From Cytophagaceae bacterium (lineage in GTDB: Bacteria > Bacteroidota > Bacteroidia > Cytophagales > Spirosomataceae), in the NCBI GenBank assembly GCA_027491195.1, contig JAIXWQ010000008.1, positions 248,001 through 312,000 of the forward strand: 64,000 bases of DNA, given 5' to 3'. How positions within the stretch are numbered: position 1 is the first letter of the stretch; each line of letters starts with the position of its first letter. The notes under the pieces were generated by a model, which had not been told where the DNA came from, did not search any database, and saw only the letters and a list, made by a program, of their open reading frames with translations. This document shows, piece after piece, positions 17,735 to 26,123 of the stretch. The translations under genes and the position numbers were made by a program.

Positions 17735-19075
17735 GTGGCAAAACTTTGGCAAAAAGAAAATCAGACGACAGACGCTAAAATCGAGAAATTCACGATTGGA
17801 AATGACCCCGTGTATGACTTGCAATTAGCGCGCTATGATGTGCTGGGTTCCCTGGCTCACATCACGATGCTAGAAAAAGTAGGGCTATTAGGTGCTGAGG
17901 AATTAGGGCCACTTTGCGCTGAATTGAAGGCTATTTATGTGCAAATCGATGCCGGTGATTTCACGATCGAAGACGGAATGGAAGACGTCCACTCCCAAAT
18001 CGAGTACTTATTAACACAGAAATTAGGTGATCAGGGCAAGAAAATCCATGCGGGACGTTCCAGAAACGACCAAGTTTTAGTGGATTTAAAGTTATTCATG
18101 CGGGCAGAAATCCAGCACATTGCGGATTCCGTGGAGCGCTTATTTGATTTATTAATCGCCAAAAGCGAAGCGCACAAAAACGATTTATTACCTGGTTACA
18201 CGCACTTGCAGATTGCGATGCCGTCTTCTTTCGGACTTTGGTTCGGAGCTTATGCGGAAAGCCTGGTAGAGGACATTGAATTATTGGAGGCGGCCTTCCG
18301 TCTAGCGAATAAGAATCCATTGGGTTCAGGCGCGGGATACGGCTCTTCGTTTCCTTTGGACAGAAAATACACCACGGAATTATTAGGCTTCGAATCGCCA
18401 CACGTGAACGTAGTCAACGCCCAATTATCGCGTGGAAAGACCGAATTATATGTCTTAACGGCCATCGCACAAATTGCCACGACGCTGAGCAAATTAGCGA
18501 TGGACGTGTGTTTATACAATTCCCAAAACTTCGGTTTTATCGAACTCCCTAGCTCCTTAACGACTGGCAGCTCGATCATGCCACACAAAAAGAATCCTGA
18601 CGTTGCCGAATTGCTCAGAGGAAAAGCCAATAAATTAAAGGCCTTGCCTAACCAATTGCAATTATTAACCAGCAATTTGCCATCCGGTTATCACCGCGAA
18701 TTCCAATTAACGAAGGAATTACTGATGCCGGCCATCGAGGAAATTTTAGACGGTTTAGAGATCACGCATTATATGGTCAGCCACATGAAGGTGAAGAAAG
18801 ACCTCTTAGTGGACTCGAAATACGATTTATTATTCTCGGTAGAGGAAGTAAATAAATTAGTCGTTCAAGGGATTCCATTCCGCGAGGCCTACCAAATCGT
18901 GGGTAAAAAGATCGAAGAAGGCGCTTTCGACGGAAGTACACGAGAGATAAATCACTCTCACTTAGGAAGCATCGGTAATTTAGGCCTGAAAGAGATTCAA
19001 GATCAGAAAGAAATCGCTTGGAAGCGTTTTGGCTTTGAAAAAGTCAATAAGGCTATCGCTGCATTAATTTCTTAA
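17735..19075 (+). CDS. argH: Argininosuccinate lyase
   Basis: ArgH cleaves argininosuccinate to arginine and fumarate, the last step of the pathway. The 446-residue fumarase/aspartase superfamily protein has the signature GSSIMPHKKNPD with the mobile-loop serine, DVHSQIEYLLT near the N-terminus, HAGRSRNDQV, and GYTHLQIAMPS with the catalytic histidine. Translation begins with GTG at 17735, 4 bp after the preceding stop; MAKLWQKE is the expected N-terminus. It ends the arg operon and overlaps the convergent ribE by 23 bp. argC, argD and argG are not in this window. Confidence 0.97.
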   Translation: MAKLWQKENQTTDAKIEKFTIGNDPVYDLQLARYDVLGSLAHITMLEKVGLLGAEELGPLCAELKAIYVQIDAGDFTIEDGMEDVHSQIEYLLTQKLGDQGKKIHAGRSRNDQVLVDLKLFMRAEIQHIADSVERLFDLLIAKSEAHKNDLLPGYTHLQIAMPSSFGLWFGAYAESLVEDIELLEAAFRLANKNPLGSGAGYGSSFPLDRKYTTELLGFESPHVNVVNAQLSRGKTELYVLTAIAQIATTLSKLAMDVCLYNSQNFGFIELPSSLTTGSSIMPHKKNPDVAELLRGKANKLKALPNQLQLLTSNLPSGYHREFQLTKELLMPAIEEILDGLEITHYMVSHMKVKKDLLVDSKYDLLFSVEEVNKLVVQGIPFREAYQIVGKKIEEGAFDGSTREINHSHLGSIGNLGLKEIQDQKEIAWKRFGFEKVNKAIAALIS

Positions 19076-19637
19076 TATACTTTCCTAGAATATCGAATTC
19101 TAAGTTCACACGATCCCCTATTTTTAGTTGATGAAAAACGGTGTGTTCATAGGTATAAGGAATGATACAAACGGTAAAAGAGTCATCTTGCGAATCCACC
19201 ACCGTTAAACTAGTTCCATTCACACAAATCGATCCTTTTTCGACTGTCACATGTCCACTGCTTTTGGGATAGCTAAAGCGGTATTCCCAGCTTCCATTCT
19301 GATCAACTATTTCAGTACAAACTCCAGTCAAATCCACGTGGCCTTGAACAATATGCCCATCAAAACGAGCATTTGCTGCCATGCAGCGTTCTAAGTTTAC
19401 TTTTTGGCCAATTTGTAAATCCCCTAGGTTCGTCTTTTGCAAGGTTTCATCGATAGCCGTAACGCGGTATTGATCGCCTTGAATCTCCACAACCGTTAGA
19501 CAAACCCCATTGTGTGCTAGGGATTGATCCACTTTTAATTCCTGCGTAAATGGAGAAGTGAACCAAAATTCCACATTCGTCTCCTTTTCTTCCTGCTTTA
19601 CTAGCGAACCCATCGCCTCCACAATACCTGTAAACAT
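19053..19637 (-). CDS. ribE: Riboflavin synthase, alpha subunit
   Basis: RibE dismutates two 6,7-dimethyl-8-ribityllumazine molecules into riboflavin and a pyrimidine product. The 194-residue length and two tandem lumazine-binding repeats are typical. Repeat 1 (about 1-97) has MFTGIVEAMG and NGVCLTVVE; repeat 2 (about 98-190) has GHIVQGHVDLTG and NGTSLTVVD. It has its own well-formed promoter at 19665-19694 and overlaps the end of argH on the opposite strand by 23 bp. No FMN riboswitch is visible in the 20-base leader. Confidence 0.97.
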   Translation of the reverse strand: MFTGIVEAMGSLVKQEEKETNVEFWFTSPFTQELKVDQSLAHNGVCLTVVEIQGDQYRVTAIDETLQKTNLGDLQIGQKVNLERCMAANARFDGHIVQGHVDLTGVCTEIVDQNGSWEYRFSYPKSSGHVTVEKGSICVNGTSLTVVDSQDDSFTVCIIPYTYEHTVFHQLKIGDRVNLEFDILGKYIKKLMQR

Positions 19638-19664
19638 CTGATTTAATTGCTATTTTTGTGTACT

Positions 19665-19694
19665 CAAAATTACACCCATTCCGATGAAATTCAA
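19665..19694 (-). promoter_or_regulatory. Bacteroidota-type promoter for ribE
   Basis: Read on the minus strand, TTG, 19 bp and TAATTTTG (plus-strand CAAAATTA at 19665-19672) match the consensus exactly. The -33 element lies inside the first codons of the divergent DUF1684 gene. Predicted transcription start is near 19658. Confidence 0.6.
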
Positions 19695-20283
19695 TAAATG
19701 GTTACTCTTTCTGATTCCGGTCATCGCGATTCTCGCCTATTTAAGCATTCCGAGTGCTAAACCCGTAGACGAAACGGGAGCAGATGTGGCGAAAATACGA
19801 AGCGATAAGAACGAAAACTTTCGCAACTCAGACGAATCCCCGATCCAAGATAAAGCCGCCTTTAAAGGACTAAACTATTATCCCTTTAACAAAGAATACA
19901 TCGTGGACTTTGTGCTAGAAAAAGCGAAGAAAGCCGAGACGGTAGAATTGAAAATGACGGATGGAACGACAGAAAAGTTGATTTTTTTCGGATTCATTCA
20001 GGCGGAATTCAAAAGCTTCACGCTGAAATTAAAATTATACCAGCACGAAGACGGCAATTTCTTTCTCCCCTTTAAAGACAAAACCGCCCCCACAGAAACC
20101 TATGGAGGCGGACGTTTTTTAGATTTACCCCTAACAAATGTAAAAAACAATCGGTTGCGGGTGGACTTTAATCTGGCCTATAATCCCTATTGTGCATACA
20201 ACGAAGATTTCGCCTGTCCCATTCCTCCCGCGGAAAACACCCTCCCTATTCGCATAGAGGCAGGTGAGAAAATTTTTAATTAA
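19684..20283 (+). CDS. DUF1684 domain-containing protein
   Basis: This 199-residue protein begins with a hydrophobic N-terminal segment (about 7-24, LLFLIPVIAILAYL), either a signal anchor or a signal peptide. A DUF1684 domain follows (about 45-195), recognisable from the KAAFKGLNYYPFN, GGGRFLDLPL and the C-terminal LAYNPYCAYNEDFACPIPPAENTLPI region. The conserved Asn-Pro-Tyr-Cys-Ala-Tyr block with acidic residues could bind a ligand or metal, but no function is established to my knowledge. It is divergent from ribE; its start lies within the ribE promoter. Its 3' end overlaps the convergent GIN-domain gene by 8 bp. Confidence 0.85.
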   Translation: MKFNKWLLFLIPVIAILAYLSIPSAKPVDETGADVAKIRSDKNENFRNSDESPIQDKAAFKGLNYYPFNKEYIVDFVLEKAKKAETVELKMTDGTTEKLIFFGFIQAEFKSFTLKLKLYQHEDGNFFLPFKDKTAPTETYGGGRFLDLPLTNVKNNRLRVDFNLAYNPYCAYNEDFACPIPPAENTLPIRIEAGEKIFN

Positions 20284-20980
20284 CCTGATGCAACGAAGCA
20301 GCTCCAGATAGATCTTTTATGATCACTGGACTTCCTTTATACTTCACATGGGATGCACCCGAGGCATCTACTTTTAAGGACTTCTGCACATGCACTTGAG
20401 CACTGCTTGCTCCAGACGCATCCACATCGACATTGCGAGCGAAGAAATCCAAGGCTTTCAAATGACTCGCGCCTGAAGCTTCCACTTTTAAATAATCGGT
20501 GTGACCCGATATTTTGCAATCTGAAGCGCCGCTTAATTCAATTTTCAACTTATCTGCATGTAAGCCTTCGATCAAGCCCTTAGAGGCCCCCGAAAAAACA
20601 AGTGACATTTCCTCCTCATTTGTAAATCCTTGCAAATCCACTTTGCAGGCACCAGAGAAATCTCCAGCACTTAATCGAGGAAGGGTAATATTGATGACCA
20701 TTTTGGAACGGTTATTATTCCAGCTCCATTTCCACTTTTCCTCATACGAAATTTCCAATTTACCAGCAGATGAGCTCACTTCTAATTCATCTATATCACT
20801 TTCTTTTCCTGTGACAGAAACAGCGTAGACATTGCCTTTATGGACATGAACTTCAAAGGCACTCCCTAACTCAATGGATTTAAAATTAGCTACTTTGAAT
20901 TTTTTAGTCACAATCGCAGGATCTGCGAACGAACTAAATGCGACTACTAGGGCGGCGAATAAAGACAGAATTTTTTTCAT
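20276..20980 (-). CDS. GIN (DUF2807) domain exported auto-transporter-adhesin-head-like protein
   Basis: This 234-residue protein has a Sec signal peptide (about 1-19) followed by one GIN/DUF2807 domain. Such domains form a right-handed beta-solenoid. A short motif recurs about every 17-25 residues: FSGACK, FSGASK, LSGASD, ASGASH, ASGASS, ASGASH and LSGAAS, seven copies that would stack in the solenoid. The protein is predicted to be periplasmic or surface exposed. It is the last gene of the padR-pspC-GIN operon, 51 bp after the PspC gene, whose C-terminal domain is of the same type. Function is unknown; envelope-stress sensing is a reasonable guess from context. Confidence 0.87.
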   Translation of the reverse strand: MKKILSLFAALVVAFSSFADPAIVTKKFKVANFKSIELGSAFEVHVHKGNVYAVSVTGKESDIDELEVSSSAGKLEISYEEKWKWSWNNNRSKMVINITLPRLSAGDFSGACKVDLQGFTNEEEMSLVFSGASKGLIEGLHADKLKIELSGASDCKISGHTDYLKVEASGASHLKALDFFARNVDVDASGASSAQVHVQKSLKVDASGASHVKYKGSPVIIKDLSGAASLHQVN

Positions 20981-21031
20981 AGAATTTTTAATTTGTTGCT
21001 AGATGCATTCCGATTTCAATTGGTTGCACGA

Positions 21032-23428
21032 CTATTTAATCACGTTCCATTTATAACTCACACCGGCGCTCGCTTTATTAACGAAGGAAGAGCTTTCATA
21101 TTTCTTTCCTTGTACGTATTTCGAGGCGTTTACTTCCATCTTAGCATATTTATCCAGTGTCACATAGGCCTTTTCAACTGCAAAATCAGGGGCAACCAAT
21201 TCAGCCGAATCGAATAGAGCTGCATTTAATTGCTCACCTCCACCTTTCAGCGTTAATGAGTGAAATCCGCGTAAAACTACATCGAAAGTGGAAGACGTAA
21301 ATCCTTCGATTTCAGTACTCGCATTACCTCCTAATTCCACCTTGGTTAATTCCGGCACGACAATCTCCACCTGGATACCCGGTTGAATTTTGTCCACGAT
21401 TAATACGTTGTTTTCCACGTGAACCGAACTTTCTAAGGCCTGATTACCCTTGTACGTAATCTTAGGGAGATCTCCGCGCGTGATTTTGATTTGAGATGAT
21501 TCCGTATTCAAACCTTGGATGGAAGTGAAATTTTGCAAGTCCTTCGTGATCGTGAAACCTACTTTCTCATCAGAGAAGTCTTCGTCTTTCGACTCTTCAT
21601 CCGTATGCGGAATTCGGTTTAAGCAAATCAAGCCTTTGTCAGCAGAGAATGTCCATAAAGAACCAATGAATAAATCTTGGCCTTCTTCGTGGAAATAACC
21701 ACCTTCTAACACATTGTCCATGTAATAAGCGAAATCACGCGTCATAGAGAATGATTTACCATATGGAATCATAATCTTCACTTTCAAGCGTTGTGCTCTA
21801 AAACGGGCATCCGAAAGGCCAAAATGCGTATCAAAACGTAAGTCTTTCCCTTTTTGCAGGTAATTGTACTTGATCTTTTTGGCATTCGACTCCGCTTCCT
21901 TACGTGTTAAACCTTGAGACTTCGCATATTGAATCACCTGAATGGTTTTGCCATCATAGCCTTCAATTTCGATATTTGCCCGGTTAAAACGCTCCTCGTT
22001 ATAATCGTGGTTATCTTCATCGTCTTCAAATTCAAAGCCTAACTCTTCTACTTTCTCTCCTAACATCATCTGCCAGATCGTCTCGTTATCTTTTTTATCG
22101 ATATCTAACACATAGGTTGTCGAATCGGAGACCGCGATATCCTTCACTTGATTGTAAGACGCCGAGCGTTGGAAGTTACGGCCATAGAAAGCTGCCGCAG
22201 CGAATAAACCCACCCATCCCACAATCATCATCGTCGTCGAAGCAATCTTGTAGGTCTTATTGTAGAATTTACGATTCGCTAATAAAGAAACCCCAGCGAT
22301 TGCGATCGAAACGAATATGGGTAAGATGGCCAAAACCAAGGCAGGTATCGCCCAGATAGGCAAATCTTTCGCGATTAAATAAAGTGGCAATGGTCCCATA
22401 TGAACGAATTGTCCTTGATCAATCCCCGTAAATCCAAACAGGCATATGCCGACCAAAGCAACGATAAAAGCAATACCTAAAATCAACAAAATGATTCCCA
22501 CGAAAATCTGGACGATCCAACGAATAATATTCAAAGGTCCTTTCAAGGCACCGAAAACAGTCGCAGCAATACGGAAAGGGAACAATAATACCTTCGTTAA
22601 AGCATTTTCTTCTGTCTCATTCGGCTGAATACTCTTCTTAATGTTGTTCTCAATATTTTCCAAGGTAATCGGCTCACCGGTCATCTCCATCTTATCCTTC
22701 ATCGTTTTCGCCTCAGGAGTTATAATCAATATAACGAGGTAAGCTACGACACCTGAACCAAAAAGACCTACAGATAAAACCGCTAATACGCGCAATAAAC
22801 CTACATCCCAGCCAGTATAGGCCGCGATACCCGCCATCACACCACCGATCACTTTTTTCTCCGGGTCACGGTAGAACTTGCGGTAGGATTTATCGTCATC
22901 AGGATTTACTTCTCCCGGAATGGCAGCCCAAAGAATGATATAAGCCCAGAAAACAATATTTCCTAAATGGAATAAAGGGAAACTAGCACTTAATAAGGCT
23001 AATAAAACCAGGCGAACCCAGATCGGATCTATCTGAAAATAACGGGCAATTCCAGCTGCGACACCGCCTAGTTTCTTACGAGTGATATCACGACGGAAAA
23101 CCTTAGGACCTTCCTCAGATGTAGGGGCTGTATAACCTTCCTTCTTGTCTTCTTCCTCTTCCACTTGCTTGAAATCCGCAATGGTTCCTAAAGAAGCGAT
23201 CAAGGCATCCACGTGTGCTTGGGAAATGGCCTCGGTTTTCTCTGTTTCTCTGATGTTCCAAAACTTCTCCGCAATACTCGATTCAATATCAGCGATAATC
23301 TCCTTCGATCCCTCGAATGACGCGAAATACGCATGAATAGATTTTAAGTAAGCATCTAAAGTAGCAAAAGCGTCCTCTTCGATGTGGAAGACAAATCCAG
23401 CAATGTTAATTGATAAAGTCTTTTTCAT
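21032..23428 (-). CDS. Double PspC-domain membrane protein with C-terminal GIN-like domain
   Basis: This is a 798-residue fusion. About residues 1-85 are a cytoplasmic helical region. Two PspC domains follow, at about 110-170 (KKLGGVAAGIARYFQID) and 185-240 (KKVIGGVMAGIAAYTGWD), each with a membrane helix. About 280-420 holds several more membrane segments, with charged linkers around them. The last 200 residues are beta-rich and resemble GIN/DUF2807 (FTSIQGLNT, VELGGNAST), presumably outside the inner membrane. PspC domains belong to phage-shock-type envelope-stress systems. The gene follows padR by 11 bp, so expression is probably under PadR control. The partners pspA and pspB are not in the window. 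Confidence 0.9.
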   Translation of the reverse strand: MKKTLSINIAGFVFHIEEDAFATLDAYLKSIHAYFASFEGSKEIIADIESSIAEKFWNIRETEKTEAISQAHVDALIASLGTIADFKQVEEEEDKKEGYTAPTSEEGPKVFRRDITRKKLGGVAAGIARYFQIDPIWVRLVLLALLSASFPLFHLGNIVFWAYIILWAAIPGEVNPDDDKSYRKFYRDPEKKVIGGVMAGIAAYTGWDVGLLRVLAVLSVGLFGSGVVAYLVILIITPEAKTMKDKMEMTGEPITLENIENNIKKSIQPNETEENALTKVLLFPFRIAATVFGALKGPLNIIRWIVQIFVGIILLILGIAFIVALVGICLFGFTGIDQGQFVHMGPLPLYLIAKDLPIWAIPALVLAILPIFVSIAIAGVSLLANRKFYNKTYKIASTTMMIVGWVGLFAAAAFYGRNFQRSASYNQVKDIAVSDSTTYVLDIDKKDNETIWQMMLGEKVEELGFEFEDDEDNHDYNEERFNRANIEIEGYDGKTIQVIQYAKSQGLTRKEAESNAKKIKYNYLQKGKDLRFDTHFGLSDARFRAQRLKVKIMIPYGKSFSMTRDFAYYMDNVLEGGYFHEEGQDLFIGSLWTFSADKGLICLNRIPHTDEESKDEDFSDEKVGFTITKDLQNFTSIQGLNTESSQIKITRGDLPKITYKGNQALESSVHVENNVLIVDKIQPGIQVEIVVPELTKVELGGNASTEIEGFTSSTFDVVLRGFHSLTLKGGGEQLNAALFDSAELVAPDFAVEKAYVTLDKYAKMEVNASKYVQGKKYESSSFVNKASAGVSYKWNVIK

Positions 23429-23439
23429 AAGTATGTTCT

Positions 23440-23778
23440 TTATGCCTTCGTAGAAGCGTTGGAGATTTGGTTAACAGAAGCTTGCAATTCATCCCAGGTA
23501 GCTGACATTTCAGCTAAAAAATCCTGGCCAGAGGATGTTAATAAATAATATTTCCTAGGCGGTCCGGAGACTGATTCGACCCAACGGTAGTCTAAAAAGC
23601 CCGCATTTTTTAAGCGAGTTAATAAAGGATAGAGCGTTCCTTCCACGACCATAATCTTCGCAGAAGTTAACTCAGCTAACATGGTAGAGGCATAGACCTC
23701 CCCTTTTGAGATAATTTTAAGGATGCAGAATTCAAGTATTCCCTTCCTCATTTGCACCTTGGCATTTTCAATATCCAT
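23440..23778 (-). CDS. PadR family transcriptional regulator
   Basis: This is a small 112-residue winged-helix repressor of the short PadR class. The pattern includes MRKGILEFCILKIIS at the N-terminus, the recognition helix and wing (VVEGTLYPLLTRLKNAGFLDYRW) and GPPRKYYLLTSSGQDFL. A C-terminal dimerisation helix follows. PadR proteins of this size typically control membrane or stress operons and often autoregulate. The perfect palindrome in its own promoter (23815-23841) is a likely binding site. It leads the operon with the PspC/GIN and GIN genes. Confidence 0.95.
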   Translation of the reverse strand: MDIENAKVQMRKGILEFCILKIISKGEVYASTMLAELTSAKIMVVEGTLYPLLTRLKNAGFLDYRWVESVSGPPRKYYLLTSSGQDFLAEMSATWDELQASVNQISNASTKA

Positions 23779-23803
23779 GGGTTATTTGTTTAATTTGGTA
23801 ATG

Positions 23804-23834
23804 CAAATATAGACAAGGTACTATGTAATGCAAA
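23804..23834 (-). promoter_or_regulatory. Bacteroidota-type promoter for the padR-pspC-GIN operon
   Basis: On the minus strand, TTTG (plus 23831-23834), exactly 19 bp and TATATTTG (plus 23804-23811) match the consensus fully. Transcription should start about 20 bases before the padR ATG at 23778. Confidence 0.7.
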
Positions 23835-23841
23835 GTACCTT
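23815..23841. promoter_or_regulatory. Candidate PadR operator: 27-bp inverted repeat in its own promoter
   Basis: AAGGTACT (23815-23822) and AGTACCTT (23834-23841) are perfect 8-bp inverted arms separated by 11 bp. The element covers the -33 box and most of the spacer of the padR promoter. A dimeric repressor bound here would block RNA polymerase, so autoregulation is the simplest reading. The spacing between arms fits a winged-helix dimer. Binding is inferred. Confidence 0.55.
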
Positions 23842-23917
23842 AGAAAATTTATTTGGGAAATTGGATAAACGGTAGGTAATTTGTGATGAACGCACTCTTT
23901 TTAGGGTTGAGATAACT

Positions 23918-25123
23918 ATGATTTTCAAAGACTTTTCCTTGCCTTTAGCCTTTTACAATCGGGACACCTGGTTGAAAGTGGCCTTTTTTGCGGTTAGCGT
24001 GGTGATGGCGGGCTTCTCTTTGTATTTTACTGATGGCTTGGTAACCAAGCTGGAGGAACGGGAAAAGCAACAGATTGAATTGTATGCGGAGACTATTCGT
24101 TATGCGCTGACCAGTGATAATAACGCGGATATCAATTTCTTTTTCGAGCGAATCAAGAAAATCAATGAGAACAATACCATCCCTGTGATTTGGAAAGATG
24201 GTTCTGGTCATTTGAATTCCATCAATATTCCCATTCAGGAGACGCTTTCTACTGAGAAAAAACAAGAGATATTAACGCAGAAGCTACAAGAGATTATTGC
24301 GGAAAACAACCAGCCCATCGAAATGGACATGGGTTTTCAAAAGGAATATATCTATTACGGTAATTCGAAATTGCTGAAATTATTGCGCTACTATCCCCTT
24401 TCTCAATTATTAGTCGTGCTGATTATCGGCTTTCTCGGCTATATATTTCTTTCGTATTCTAGGCGGGCGGAGCAGAATCGCGTTTGGGTGGGGCTTGCGA
24501 AAGAGACCGCTCACCAATTAGGAACACCCCTTTCTTCGTTGACGGCTTGGGTGGAATTATTGCGGAACGAGCCTCACATCAATCCGGATATTGTAGTGGA
24601 ATTATCGAAGGATATTCAGCGTTTGGAGACTATTACCACCCGCTTTTCGAACATTGGATCTACACCGGTATTGAAATTAGAGGATATTGAAGCCGTTATT
24701 CAATCTTTTATTAGCTATTTGAAAATTCGTATTTCGTCCAAAGTCACCATCGAAATACATTCCTCCCTCGCGGCGAACCAAGTGGCGAATTTGAATAAAT
24801 ACCTGTTTGAATGGGTAATTGAGAACATTTGCAAAAATGGAGTAGATGCGATGGGTGGCCAGGGTCAGCTGCGGATTGAATTAAAAGAAGGAAAAAATCA
24901 GGTGATTCACATCGATATATCAGATACCGGAAAAGGTATTTTAGCAAGTAATACCTCCAAAATCTTCTCCCCAGGCTTCTCAACAAAAAAACGGGGATGG
25001 GGTTTGGGATTAACCTTGGCTAAACGAATCATCGAAAATTACCACCAAGGTAAATTAGTGTTGAAATCAACGGAGATTAATAAAGGTTCGACCTTCCGTA
25101 TAACCCTCCCAAAACCTGAATAG
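23918..25123 (+). CDS. Membrane sensor histidine kinase
   Basis: This is a 401-residue kinase. An N-terminal membrane helix (about 15-38) and a second at about 160-180 flank a sensor region of about 115 residues that should be periplasmic. The dimerisation/phosphoacceptor helix has the H-box AKETAHQLGTPLSSL, with His near 198. The ATPase domain shows an N-box (ENICKNGVDAM), a G1 box (DTGKGI) and a G2 box (GWGLGLTLAKRI). No HAMP domain is evident. No response regulator gene is adjacent, so it is an orphan or pairs with a distant one. The AEC transporter gene begins immediately after its stop codon. Confidence 0.93.
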   Translation: MIFKDFSLPLAFYNRDTWLKVAFFAVSVVMAGFSLYFTDGLVTKLEEREKQQIELYAETIRYALTSDNNADINFFFERIKKINENNTIPVIWKDGSGHLNSINIPIQETLSTEKKQEILTQKLQEIIAENNQPIEMDMGFQKEYIYYGNSKLLKLLRYYPLSQLLVVLIIGFLGYIFLSYSRRAEQNRVWVGLAKETAHQLGTPLSSLTAWVELLRNEPHINPDIVVELSKDIQRLETITTRFSNIGSTPVLKLEDIEAVIQSFISYLKIRISSKVTIEIHSSLAANQVANLNKYLFEWVIENICKNGVDAMGGQGQLRIELKEGKNQVIHIDISDTGKGILASNTSKIFSPGFSTKKRGWGLGLTLAKRIIENYHQGKLVLKSTEINKGSTFRITLPKPE

Positions 25124-26050
25124 ATGACAGATCCTAATATCGTTTTCGGCTCTGCTTTGTGCATCATATTCATCGGATATGCGTTAAAAAGCGCCGGTTT
25201 CATCCAGGAACACGACGGAAAATCACTGTCAAAATTCTTAATGCACACTACCTTCCCAGCCTTGGTATTCTCGACGATGATCCGGGTGAATATAACCTGG
25301 GATTTAATCTACTTGCCGCTGATCGCCATGCTATTCGGGATGTTTTTATCCTTTTTAGCCTTTCACCTTTTCAAGCAGACGGAACCAGAGAATCGAGGAG
25401 TGATGACCCTCGGGAGTGCTGGATTTAATCTAGGCATCTTTGCGTATCCGCTGATTGAAGGAATTTTTGGGATTCAGGGTTTAACCTATGCCATCATGTT
25501 TGACCTCGGAAATTCAGTTGTCAATTTTTTCGTGAACTATGGCATGGGGAACTACTTCAGCAGAGGCCCTAAAAAAGATAATATCGCAACTCATATTTTC
25601 AAACGCATTATTTCGCTTCCTCCCTTACAGGCCATGGTCTTAGGCGTCTTAGTTAATGTGTTACAGCTAAAATTTCCCGTTTTTGCTTTAGATATTATCT
25701 CAACCATTGCCGCTGGAAATAAGCCTATCGTCTTATTGTTAATGGGCATTTATTTTAGCATTCGCTTGTCGAAAAAGTCCTATTTCCGTGTTTTCCAGGT
25801 TCTGAGCCTGCGCTATGCCATGGGCTTTCTGATCGGTGGCATCTGTTTTTATGTATTGCCGTTCGAATTAGGCTTTAGGAACTTGTTAATGCTTTGCCTG
25901 ATCTTACCTGTGGGCATGACGGTGATTACCTATTCAGATGAGTTAAACTTAAACACGCCGCTCGCCGCGTCATTGGTGAATATTTCACTCGTGATTAGCT
26001 TTGTCATCATGTGGGTCATGGTGAGTGTTTTCCACATGAGCGCGATTTAA
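25124..26050 (+). CDS. AEC (auxin efflux carrier) family transporter
   Basis: This 308-residue membrane protein has about ten hydrophobic helices in two inverted five-helix halves, the arrangement of the AEC/bile-acid transporter superfamily. The N-terminal half contains the family's GSAGFNLGIFAYPL segment and the C-terminal half ends with LNTPLAASLVNISLV. Bacterial members are thought to move organic acids such as malate or citrate, but the substrate cannot be read. The ATG directly follows the TAG of the histidine kinase gene, so the two are co-transcribed and the kinase could sense the same solute. Confidence 0.9.
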   Translation: MTDPNIVFGSALCIIFIGYALKSAGFIQEHDGKSLSKFLMHTTFPALVFSTMIRVNITWDLIYLPLIAMLFGMFLSFLAFHLFKQTEPENRGVMTLGSAGFNLGIFAYPLIEGIFGIQGLTYAIMFDLGNSVVNFFVNYGMGNYFSRGPKKDNIATHIFKRIISLPPLQAMVLGVLVNVLQLKFPVFALDIISTIAAGNKPIVLLLMGIYFSIRLSKKSYFRVFQVLSLRYAMGFLIGGICFYVLPFELGFRNLLMLCLILPVGMTVITYSDELNLNTPLAASLVNISLVISFVIMWVMVSVFHMSAI

Positions 26051-26087
26051 CCGAATTTTTTGGTAATTTTATGAAACATTGGCTTAT

Positions 26088-26104
26088 TGAACTTGTTTAG
26101 TTCA
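26088..26104. promoter_or_regulatory. Inverted repeat upstream of ubiE-porT
   Basis: TGAACT and AGTTCA form 6-bp perfect arms around TGTTT, 20 bp before the ubiE start. No terminator T-run follows and no good -7 box is seen beside it. It may be an operator; confidence is low because the arms are short. Confidence 0.25.
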
Positions 26105-26123
26105 TAACCAATCCGCTAAAATT

